From an uncultured Eubacteriales bacterium (GTDB lineage Bacteria > Bacillota > Clostridia > Oscillospirales > CAG-382): a stretch of DNA of 21,799 bases. Position numbers and translations under genes: made by a program. Below, in pieces: positions 15,768-21,799 of the stretch (position 1 is the stretch's first letter; each line of letters begins with the position of its first letter). The notes below the pieces were generated by a model. The model saw nothing but the letters and a program-made list of their open reading frames with translations, searched no databases and was not told the origin of the DNA. The stretch spans positions 1 through 21,799 of the forward strand of contig CAKSCN010000019.1 in assembly GCA_934444485.1 (NCBI GenBank), in the 5' to 3' direction.

Positions 15768-16988
15768 ATGAATTTTGTTGACAGTCTTTTGAACCTGTGG
15801 GAATCCACGGGTATCTACAAAATGCTCTACCCCACGGGCGGCGCACTCGACATCGGCTTTTTGAAGACTATTGCCATGTACGTTATTGTGGCAATACTTA
15901 TGTACCTTGCAATCGGCAAGAAGTTTGAACCTCTTCTTCTTCTCCCGATAGCGTTCGGTATGCTTCTTGCAAACCTCCCCGGCGCAAACCTTTTCCACAT
16001 GGATCTGTTTATCCACGAAGACCCGAGCTTCGGTCACCTCTTCCTCATTCAGGAGGTAATTGACAAGGGCGGTCTTATGGACTTCCTCTACCTCGGCGTA
16101 AAGCTCGGCATTTATCCGTCTCTGATATTCCTCGGAGTCGGCGCAATGACGGACTTCACTCCCCTTATAGCAAACCCCAAGTCGCTTCTTCTCGGTGCGG
16201 CGGCGCAGTTCGGTATCTACGTTGCGTTCGTTCTTGCTCTCGTAGCAGGATTTACTCCCCTTGAAGCGGCTTCCATCGGTATCATCGGCGGTGCTGACGG
16301 TCCTACGGCTATTTACGTCACAAAGACCCTCGCTCCGGCGCTTTTGGGTGCAATAGCCGTTGCGGCTTACTCCTATATGGCGCTCGTGCCGATCATTCAG
16401 CCTCCGATAATGAGAGCTATGACCTCCAAGAGAGAAAGATGCATCGTAATGAGCAACCTCCGTCCCGTTTCTCAGGTCGAGAAGGTTGTATTCCCGATAG
16501 TCGTTGCCGCAATCGTGGCACTTCTCCTCCCCGACGCCGCTCCCCTTGTAGGCTTCCTTATGCTCGGAAACCTTCTCAACGTTTGCGGTGTTACCGACAG
16601 ACTTTCCAAGACTGCTCAGAATGAGCTTATCAACATCGTAACCATATTCCTCGGCGTATCCGTAGGCGTTACCGCAGACGCTGAGACCTTCCTCTCCACA
16701 AAGACACTTCTCATAATCGGTCTCGGACTTCTCGCTTTCTGCTTCGCTACCTTCGGCGGCATTCTCTTCGGAAAGGTAATGTGCGCAATAACCGGCGGCA
16801 AGATCAATCCCCTTATCGGTTCCGCAGGCGTTTCCGCCGTTCCTATGGCAGCTCGTGTTTCTCAGGTTGTCGGTCAGAAGGATAACCCCTCGAACTTCCT
16901 TCTCATGCACGCAATGGGTCCGAACGTTGCAGGCGTTATCGGTTCTGCCGTTGCCGCAGGCGTGTTCCTTGCTTCCTTCGCTAAGTAA
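15768..16988 (+). CDS. Na+-translocating decarboxylase beta subunit (OadB / MmdB / GcdB)
   Basis: A 406-aa polytopic membrane protein that decarboxylates carboxybiotin and exports Na+. About nine to eleven hydrophobic segments are visible. The diagnostic GGADGPTAIYVT sits at 174-185, with the conserved aspartate at 177 (equivalent to the essential Asp of Klebsiella OadB). The C-terminal HAMGPNVAGVIGSAVAAG (about 381-398) is the second conserved, Na+-site region. Length and motif order match the whole family, so the beta subunit alone does not tell whether the substrate is oxaloacetate, methylmalonyl-CoA or glutaconyl-CoA. TTAGGAGG gives a strong ribosome binding site before ATG 15768. It lies in the operon between the biotin carrier and the OadA-type gene. 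Confidence 0.96.
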   Translation: MNFVDSLLNLWESTGIYKMLYPTGGALDIGFLKTIAMYVIVAILMYLAIGKKFEPLLLLPIAFGMLLANLPGANLFHMDLFIHEDPSFGHLFLIQEVIDKGGLMDFLYLGVKLGIYPSLIFLGVGAMTDFTPLIANPKSLLLGAAAQFGIYVAFVLALVAGFTPLEAASIGIIGGADGPTAIYVTKTLAPALLGAIAVAAYSYMALVPIIQPPIMRAMTSKRERCIVMSNLRPVSQVEKVVFPIVVAAIVALLLPDAAPLVGFLMLGNLLNVCGVTDRLSKTAQNELINIVTIFLGVSVGVTADAETFLSTKTLLIIGLGLLAFCFATFGGILFGKVMCAITGGKINPLIGSAGVSAVPMAARVSQVVGQKDNPSNFLLMHAMGPNVAGVIGSAVAAGVFLASFAK

Positions 16989-17024
16989 TATTTGAAGTTT
17001 TACCTTCAGGAAAGGATAAACGAT

Positions 17025-18422
17025 ATGGCTAAAGTTAAAATTATGGAAACTGCGCTGCGTGACGCTCATCAGTCGCTCATCGCAACCAGAATGACTACCG
17101 ACGAAATGCTTCCCATTCTCCCTCTTCTCGACGATGTGGGATACTACGCAATGGAAGTATGGGGCGGTGCTACGTTCGACGCTTGTCTGCGCTTCCTCAA
17201 CGAAGACCCGTGGCAGAGACTCAGAATAATCCGTGAGAACGTCAAGAACACAAAGCTCCAGATGCTTTTCAGAGGTCAGAACATCCTCGGCTACCGCCAC
17301 TATGCGGACGACGTTGTAAAGTACTTCGTTCAGAAGTCCATAGCAAACGGTATAGACATCATCAGAATATTCGATGCACTCAACGACCCGAGAAACCTCA
17401 AGACCGCAATCGAGGCTACAAAGAAGGAGGGCGGTCACGTTCAGGCGGCTATCTCCTACACGACGGGACCCGTTTTCAACAACGCATACTTCGCAAAGTA
17501 CGCAAAGCAGCTCGAATCCATGGGTGCTGACTCCATCTGCATCAAGGACATGGCAGGTCTTCTCAAGCCCTATGAGGCATATGACCTTGTCAAGGAGCTT
17601 AAGGCAAGCGTAAAGATCCCGATACAGCTCCACACTCACTACACCTCCGGTCTTGCTTCCATGACTCTCATGAAGGCGGTCGAGGCAGGTGTTGACATAG
17701 TCGATACCGCTATCTCTCCCTTGGCAATGGGTACGTCCCAGCCTCCTACAGAGCCTGTAGTTGCGGCTCTCGCAGGCACGGAGTACGACACGGGACTCGA
17801 CCTCGGCAAGCTTGACAAGGTTTGCAAGATGTTCGCTCCCCTCCGTCAGAAGTACCTCGACACCGGACTTCTCGACCCGAAGGTTCTCAAGGTTGACGTA
17901 AACGCTCTCCTTTATCAGGTTCCCGGCGGAATGCTCTCTAACCTCGTATCTCAGCTCAAGCAGGCAAACAAGTCCGACAAGTTAGACGAGGTTCTTGCCG
18001 AAGTGCCGAGAGTAAGAGAGGACGCAGGCTTCCCTCCGCTCGTAACTCCCACCTCGCAGATCGTCGGTACTCAGGCGGTTATGAATGTAATCATGGGCGA
18101 GAGATACAAGATGGTCACAAAGGAATTCAAGGGTCTTGTAAGAGGCGAATACGGCAAGACGCCGGTTGAGATCAAGCCCGAGTTCAGAAAGAAGATAATC
18201 GGCAACGAGTCTCCCATCACCGGCCGTCCGGCAGACGCTCTCAAGCCTGAGCTTGACAACCTCAGAAAACAGATCACCGAGTACATGGAGCAGGACGAGG
18301 ACGTACTCTCCTACGCACTCTTCGATCAGGTTGCGATAAAGTACTTCAAGCACAGAAAGGCTGAAAAGTACAAGCTCGATGAGACAAACTCGAACGAGGA
18401 AAAGAAGATCCATTCCGTCTGA
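17025..18422 (+). CDS. OadA / transcarboxylase 5S-type carboxyltransferase (no biotin domain)
   Basis: A 465-aa TIM-barrel carboxyltransferase acting on pyruvate/oxaloacetate. The start is ATG 17025 behind AGGAAAGGA; the frame extends upstream to a TTG at 16992 without a ribosome binding site. Signatures are ETALRDAHQSLIATRM with metal ligand D13, QMLFRGQNILGYRHY, IKDMAGLL with the carboxylated lysine at K174, QLHTHYTSG with metal ligands H203 and H205, and DTAISPLAMGTSQPP. These line up with D17, K178, H207 and H209 of oxaloacetate decarboxylase alpha. The protein stops after the PYC/OADA domain and lacks the biotinyl domain of full-length OadA, so it must use the free carrier encoded at 15318. 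It is the last gene of the operon, followed by a strong terminator. Possible roles are oxaloacetate decarboxylase alpha or the 5S half of a transcarboxylase. Confidence 0.94.
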   Translation: MAKVKIMETALRDAHQSLIATRMTTDEMLPILPLLDDVGYYAMEVWGGATFDACLRFLNEDPWQRLRIIRENVKNTKLQMLFRGQNILGYRHYADDVVKYFVQKSIANGIDIIRIFDALNDPRNLKTAIEATKKEGGHVQAAISYTTGPVFNNAYFAKYAKQLESMGADSICIKDMAGLLKPYEAYDLVKELKASVKIPIQLHTHYTSGLASMTLMKAVEAGVDIVDTAISPLAMGTSQPPTEPVVAALAGTEYDTGLDLGKLDKVCKMFAPLRQKYLDTGLLDPKVLKVDVNALLYQVPGGMLSNLVSQLKQANKSDKLDEVLAEVPRVREDAGFPPLVTPTSQIVGTQAVMNVIMGERYKMVTKEFKGLVRGEYGKTPVEIKPEFRKKIIGNESPITGRPADALKPELDNLRKQITEYMEQDEDVLSYALFDQVAIKYFKHRKAEKYKLDETNSNEEKKIHSV

Positions 18423-18436
18423 TGGCGGTCTGTTGT

Positions 18437-18472
18437 AAAAAGGAGTCCAAAAAAGTTTGGACTCCTTTTTTT
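18437..18472 (+). terminator. Strong terminator of the decarboxylase operon
   Basis: A perfect 10-bp stem, GGAGTCCAAA (18442-18451) with TTTGGACTCC (18456-18465), has an AAAG loop, is flanked by five A on the left and is followed by seven T. The A/T flanks extend the stem. Confidence 0.97.
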
Positions 18473-18486
18473 GCGCAATCGTGTTA

Positions 18487-18515
18487 TAGACAAAGACAGT
18501 GCGTTGTGGTAAAAT
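18487..18515 (+). promoter_or_regulatory. Promoter of the propeller-AraC-propeller gene
   Basis: TAGACA (18487-18492), 17 bp ending TTGTGG, then TAAAAT (18510-18515). The transcript would start near 18521, giving a leader of about 28 nt with AAAGGAG (18536-18542) before ATG 18550. Confidence 0.78.
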
Positions 18516-18549
18516 GACACTGCAAAAATCAATGCAAAGGAGTTTTCTC

Positions 18550-21321
18550 ATGCTTATTACATCTCACGAGGAGCTGAAAGCTTACCGCATCGAAAACCGT
18601 CTCTGGCAGGGCATACCGAGTATTGAAGTGACACGCAAGGGCAGAATTTTTATTTCCTTCTATTCCGGAGGAACTCTTGAGGGAATTGGGAACTACGCCG
18701 CACTCATAAAATCCGACGATAACGGCGAAAGCTTTTCCGAGCCGATCGCCGCCGCATTTCTCGAAGAGCACCGTTGCTTTGACCCCTGCGTCTGGATAGA
18801 TCCTCTCGGCAGGCTATGGTTCACGTGGGCGTGTTCGCCGAACGGCGGTGTCTATGCTGCGGTGTGCGACGATCCTGACGCCGAATTGCTTAAATGGCAC
18901 GCACCCGTGCGCATCGGCGGGGATGTCATGATGAACAAACCGACCGTTACGAAAAACGGCGAGTGGCTGTTCCCGATTGCCGTGTGGAAATACGGCTTTA
19001 TGCCGAGCGGTGTGAAAAATTCCGACGATCAGGATGACCGTGCGTTTGCATATCTGAGTATTGACGACGGCAAGAGCCTCCGCAAGCTCGGCGGCATCTC
19101 CGCACCTGAGCGTTCGTTTGATGAGCATATGATACTTGAGCTTAACGACGACAGACTCGCTATGTTCATACGCACATTTTACGGCATTGCGGTGTCGTAT
19201 TCATACGACGGCGGTGTTACGTGGACACCGGCAAAGGACAGCGGTCTCGGCGGTCCTTGCTCACGCTTTCACATACGCAGACTTTCCTCCGGGAGAATAC
19301 TTTTGATAAATCACGTTAACTTTAAGGGCAGAAACAATCTGACAGCACTCCTCTCGGAGGACGACGGTGCGACCTGGAAACACAGCCTTCTTTTAGACGA
19401 AAGAGATTACGTCTCATATCCCGACGCCAAGGAAGCGGACGACGGTTATATTTATATCACCTACGACCGCGACAGAGGCTGTTGTGAAAAATCAATTGAG
19501 GGTGCGTACTCGCATGCGCGCGAAATTCTCCTTGCGAAAATCAAGGAGGAGGACATAATCGCAGGTCACATCGTCTGCAAAGACAGCAGGCTCAAGGTTG
19601 TTGCGTCAAAGCTCGGAGGCTACTGCGGCGAAAACACAAATCCTTACGGTGAGATTAAAAAGTACGGCGAAGCGAAATTTGCCGAAATCGCACGCAGCAT
19701 GAGTACCGACGACATAGTAAGCGCCCTCTTTGAAAACTACGGCATAAACTGCATGAATATGTACAAGCTTGACAGACAGCGCATGGACAGACTCATAGAG
19801 AAGCTTGAAAGCGGCTGTGCGGACAGGGACAACACGGTGTGCGAGCTTTTGCGGCTCATACGGAGTGTGTCGTCGGAAAGCGGTGATGTCACCGCCGATG
19901 AGCTGCCGGTCGTTTCGCGTATAAAGAAATATATCGAAGAGAATGAGAGCGACGCTCAGAGTGCGGCTCTTGACGAAATCGCCGACAGCATGAATATGAG
20001 CAAATATTACCTCTGCCACATATTCAAGAAGTCAACGAATATGACGCTCACCGCATGGCGAAATCACCTTAAAATTGAAAAGGCGAAAAAGCTTCTCGCC
20101 GACAGCGACAAAAAAATCACCGAAATCGCACACGAGTGCGGTTTCGGCGGCGCAAGCTATTTCTCCGAGGTTTTCCTGCAAACCGTGAAAATATCGCCCG
20201 AAATGTACCGCAGCCTGATAAGGAGTAACCGCAAAGACGAAAAAAGTGCCATTTTAAAAAGTATGCTTCAGAAAACCGACTTTCTGTGTACGGATATAAG
20301 CAGTCTCGAAAAATGCGGCAAGCTTAAAACGTATTTTGTATCAAAGCCCACAGAGGAATATTTATTTCTTCACGAAGCGGCGATAATCGAACACAAAGGC
20401 AAGCTGTTTGCGGCGTGGTACAACAACAGGAAAACGGAGCTTTTCGGTCACACCCCCATAAGATTCGCAGTTTCCGACGACGGCGGCGCAACCTGGAGCG
20501 AACCCGAAGTTGTCGTCGAAGATACAAGCGGCAAGCTTCTTTACTGTCCACCCGTTTTCGGAGAGGACGGCGGCAAGCTCTATATGCTTTTAAACAGCAT
20601 GGTTTCGGCGGATCATATTCACTCCCTCGACCTTTACGTTTACGATGAGAACTCCTGCGGTTTTACGTTCGTCAGGTCAACTGCGCTCCCCTTCAAGCTC
20701 AATACAAACGTTTACCGCACCGACGGCGGCAAGCTGATAATCGGCGGACGTATCGCCGAGAGCCTTGACGGCTTTCCGCAGATACCGGCAGTGCTGATTT
20801 CAGACAGCGGAAGGATAGATTCGGAGTGGCGTGTCGTGAAAATCGCACCCGATAAATACCTCCCCGACGGCTCGGAGTACATTTGCCCCGAGGTCACGCT
20901 CATAGCGCAGGGAAACACCGTTTACGCTTTCTGCCGAAACGACGTGACAAACGTGCCGACCGTCTATATTTCCGAAGACGGCGGAGAAAATTGGAGCGGC
21001 GCTTATGCGTCCGATATACCGTTTGCAAACTCGAAGATATATTCAGGCACACTATCCGACGGCAGAAATTACGTTATCGGCAACCTCGACCCGAAGCGCT
21101 TTACACTCTACATTCTTTTCAGCCGAAAGGACGAAATGAAATTCGATAAAGGGTATATTCTCCAAAGCGGCTTCTGCGGCGACCTCGGCTGCGGCTGTGA
21201 ATGGATGTACCCATGTGCGCACGAAGCGAACGGCAAACTTTATATTATCTGCACCGTGTCGCCGGATCACCCCGGAGTAAGAGGTGCGGCAGTCATGACA
21301 GCTGAGCTTGAGGATATCTGA
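18550..21321 (+). CDS. BNR propeller - AraC DNA-binding domain - BNR propeller protein
   Basis: A 923-aa protein in one uninterrupted frame. The start is ATG 18550 behind AAAGGAG; the frame runs back to 18499 but that lies inside the promoter. Residues about 1-345 are a sialidase-like beta-propeller with Asp-box-like blades (SDDNGESF, SYDGGVTW, SEDDGATW). The N-terminal region reads WQGIPSIEV where true sialidases have FRIP, so the first catalytic arginine is missing. Residues about 345-455 are a helical linker. About 455-557 is a two-helix-turn-helix AraC domain (LDEIADSMNMSKYYLCHIFKK, then ITEIAHECGFGGASYFSEVF and SPEMYR). About 585-923 is a second, differently built propeller (LFLHEAAIIEHKGKLFAAWY, SDDGGATW, ISEDGGENW). 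There is no signal peptide or membrane segment, so it should be cytoplasmic. It is probably a regulator sensing a sugar ligand. It is monocistronic. Confidence 0.9.
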   Translation: MLITSHEELKAYRIENRLWQGIPSIEVTRKGRIFISFYSGGTLEGIGNYAALIKSDDNGESFSEPIAAAFLEEHRCFDPCVWIDPLGRLWFTWACSPNGGVYAAVCDDPDAELLKWHAPVRIGGDVMMNKPTVTKNGEWLFPIAVWKYGFMPSGVKNSDDQDDRAFAYLSIDDGKSLRKLGGISAPERSFDEHMILELNDDRLAMFIRTFYGIAVSYSYDGGVTWTPAKDSGLGGPCSRFHIRRLSSGRILLINHVNFKGRNNLTALLSEDDGATWKHSLLLDERDYVSYPDAKEADDGYIYITYDRDRGCCEKSIEGAYSHAREILLAKIKEEDIIAGHIVCKDSRLKVVASKLGGYCGENTNPYGEIKKYGEAKFAEIARSMSTDDIVSALFENYGINCMNMYKLDRQRMDRLIEKLESGCADRDNTVCELLRLIRSVSSESGDVTADELPVVSRIKKYIEENESDAQSAALDEIADSMNMSKYYLCHIFKKSTNMTLTAWRNHLKIEKAKKLLADSDKKITEIAHECGFGGASYFSEVFLQTVKISPEMYRSLIRSNRKDEKSAILKSMLQKTDFLCTDISSLEKCGKLKTYFVSKPTEEYLFLHEAAIIEHKGKLFAAWYNNRKTELFGHTPIRFAVSDDGGATWSEPEVVVEDTSGKLLYCPPVFGEDGGKLYMLLNSMVSADHIHSLDLYVYDENSCGFTFVRSTALPFKLNTNVYRTDGGKLIIGGRIAESLDGFPQIPAVLISDSGRIDSEWRVVKIAPDKYLPDGSEYICPEVTLIAQGNTVYAFCRNDVTNVPTVYISEDGGENWSGAYASDIPFANSKIYSGTLSDGRNYVIGNLDPKRFTLYILFSRKDEMKFDKGYILQSGFCGDLGCGCEWMYPCAHEANGKLYIICTVSPDHPGVRGAAVMTAELEDI

Positions 21322-21340
21322 CGGATAAGTTCTCATGCAG

Positions 21341-21389
21341 GCGGCAAAAGCCCTGATATACCGGAGCTTTTGCCGCATTGTATTTTGTT
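21341..21389 (+). terminator. Terminator after the propeller-AraC gene
   Basis: A perfect 11-bp stem, GCGGCAAAAGC (21341-21351) with GCTTTTGCCGC (21366-21376), has a 14-nt loop and is followed by the U-rich ATTGTATTTTGTT. The U tract is interrupted, so efficiency is uncertain. Confidence 0.8.
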
Positions 21390-21410
21390 ACACTTTTTTC
21401 GCAAAAACTC

Positions 21411-21439
21411 TTGACAATTGCTCACATATGTGGTATAAT
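21411..21439 (+). promoter_or_regulatory. Consensus promoter of tRNA-Thr
   Basis: Perfect TTGACA (21411-21416), 17 bp ending TGTGG, and perfect TATAAT (21434-21439). The start of transcription is expected near 21446, about 27 bases before the mature tRNA 5' end. Confidence 0.95.
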
Positions 21440-21472
21440 ACTAAAGTCAGAGGTCACAGAGACATTTGACAC

Positions 21473-21547
21473 GCTGGTGTGGCGCAGGGGTAGCGCAATT
21501 GATTCGTAATCAATAGGCCGAGGGTTCAAATCCCTCCACCAGCTCCA
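21473..21547 (+). tRNA. tRNA-Thr (anticodon CGU)
   Basis: A full cloverleaf can be folded by eye. The acceptor is GCTGGTG (21473-21479) with CACCAGC (21537-21543). The D stem is GCGC/GCGC around AGGGGTA. The anticodon stem ATTGA/TCAAT has loop TTCGTAA, giving anticodon CGT (reads ACG, threonine). The T stem GAGGG/CCCTC has loop TTCAAAT. The discriminator is T and CCA is encoded (21545-21547). The gene has its own consensus promoter and a hairpin terminator that begins at the final A of CCA. Confidence 0.95.
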
Positions 21548-21606
21548 ACAAAACCGTGATACCTTTAGGTGTTGCGGTTTTGTTCTTATTTGGCAGGGAT
21601 TTGAAC
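21530..21606 (+). repeat. Direct repeat copy 1: tRNA-Thr 3' end plus terminator
   Basis: Seventy-seven bases (starting ATCCCTCCACCAGCTCCAAC) include the 3' half of the T stem, the acceptor 3' strand, CCA, the terminator and a tail ending AGGGATTTGAAC. They recur exactly at 21723-21799. The left boundary is sharp: the bases before ATCCC differ between copies. Confidence 0.95.
21547..21588 (+). terminator. Hairpin terminator directly at the tRNA-Thr 3' end
   Basis: A 17-bp stem, AACAAAACCGTGATACC (21547-21563) with GGTGTTGCGGTTTTGTT (21568-21584, some G-U pairs), has a TTTA loop and is followed by CTTATTT. It lies inside the duplicated segment, so a second copy occurs at 21740-21777. Confidence 0.8.
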
Positions 21607-21616
21607 ACTAAGAGGG

Positions 21617-21663
21617 CAAAATGCGTTAAGAAAAGCCGCCTGTGGCGGGTTTTTAGCATTTTG
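21617..21663 (+). repeat. Terminator-like hairpin between the two tRNA-end repeats
   Basis: An outer 8-bp stem, CAAAATGC (21617-21624) with GCATTTTG (21656-21663), encloses an inner CCGCC-TGT-GGCGG hairpin (21636-21648) followed by GTTTTT. It may be a terminator or a structured spacer element. Confidence 0.6.
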
Positions 21664-21694
21664 GTGTGAGGAGCTTGCGACGAACACGCAGAGA

Positions 21695-21716
21695 TTACAA
21701 GTGCTTGCACTTGTAA
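21695..21716. repeat. Perfect 22-bp palindrome in the inter-repeat spacer
   Basis: TTACAAGTGC-TT-GCACTTGTAA: ten perfectly complementary bases on each side of a TT centre, ending seven bases before the second tRNA-end repeat. It could be a recombinase or repressor site, or the end of a small mobile element. Confidence 0.8.
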
Positions 21717-21722
21717 GATCGT

Positions 21723-21799
21723 ATCCCTCCACCAGCTCCAACAAAACCGTGATACCTTTAGGTGTTGCGGTTTTGTTCTTATTTGGCAGGGATTTGAAC
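21723..21799 (+). repeat. Direct repeat copy 2: tRNA-Thr 3' end plus terminator (truncated by window edge)
   Basis: An exact copy of 21530-21606, offset 193 bp. It lacks the 5' part of the tRNA, so it is not a functional tRNA gene. The repeat may extend beyond the window end. Confidence 0.95.

Noticed and set aside
15252..17639. 795-codon open frame antisense to the biotin carrier, beta and OadA-type genes
   Set aside because: It runs across three well-identified genes. Its translation is Cys/His-rich without any family motif, so it is a shadow frame.
21510..21710. Minus-strand frame ending LVEGFEPSAY
   Set aside because: It is the antisense of the tRNA T arm and its flanking repeat. The GFEPS ending is a well-known spurious translation of tRNA 3' ends.

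Overview
The window looks like chromosomal DNA of an uncultured-type anaerobic clostridium (Bacillota, Clostridia; probably a gut member of the Oscillospirales/Christensenellales kind). The evidence is roughly balanced base composition, strong AGGAGG-type ribosome binding sites, Gram-positive extended -10 promoters (TGTGGTATAAT), a clostridial MalT/LuxR regulator, a dockerin-bearing secreted protein and a Na+-pumping biotin decarboxylase operon. The genus cannot be fixed from the sequence alone.

Layout. (1) 1-560 is the C-terminal end of a class B penicillin-binding protein. (2) 561-4739 is a c-di-GMP unit. Two promoters and a 63-bp TACA microsatellite precede a 7TM diguanylate cyclase, a PAS / degenerate GGDEF / EAL phosphodiesterase and a DivIVA-like coiled-coil protein, closed by a terminator. 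(3) 4772-7255 is a monocistronic MalT-type LuxR ATPase regulator. (4) 7264-9253 is a divergent pair: a LysR regulator (minus) and a flavodoxin/cyclophilin-like fusion (plus), with dyad operators between them. (5) 9294-12710 (minus) is a 1107-aa secreted beta-helix protein with three repeat modules, a cohesin-like region and a C-terminal dockerin. (6) 12953-18472 is a six-gene operon: 12S-like carboxyltransferase, two OadG-like subunits, a biotin carrier, the Na+-translocating beta subunit and a 5S/OadA-type carboxyltransferase. (7) 18487-21389 is a monocistronic 923-aa protein in which an AraC DNA-binding domain lies between two BNR/sialidase-like propellers. (8) 21411-21799 is tRNA-Thr(CGU) with a consensus promoter; its 3' end plus terminator is directly repeated 193 bp downstream, at the window edge.

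How the genes fit together. The cyclase and phosphodiesterase make and degrade the same second messenger from one transcript. The decarboxylase operon supplies a complete membrane decarboxylase (alpha, beta, gamma/delta, biotin carrier) plus a second, CoA-ester-type carboxyltransferase that could feed or drain the same biotin arm. This resembles a Propionibacterium-type transcarboxylase joined to a sodium pump. The most unusual single gene is the propeller-AraC-propeller protein. The most unusual DNA elements are the TACA repeat starting one base after a near-perfect -10 box, and the duplicated tRNA 3' end.

Several long open frames start upstream of a recognisable promoter. For these I moved the start to the ATG with a ribosome binding site (4854, 8169, 12617, 17025, 18550).
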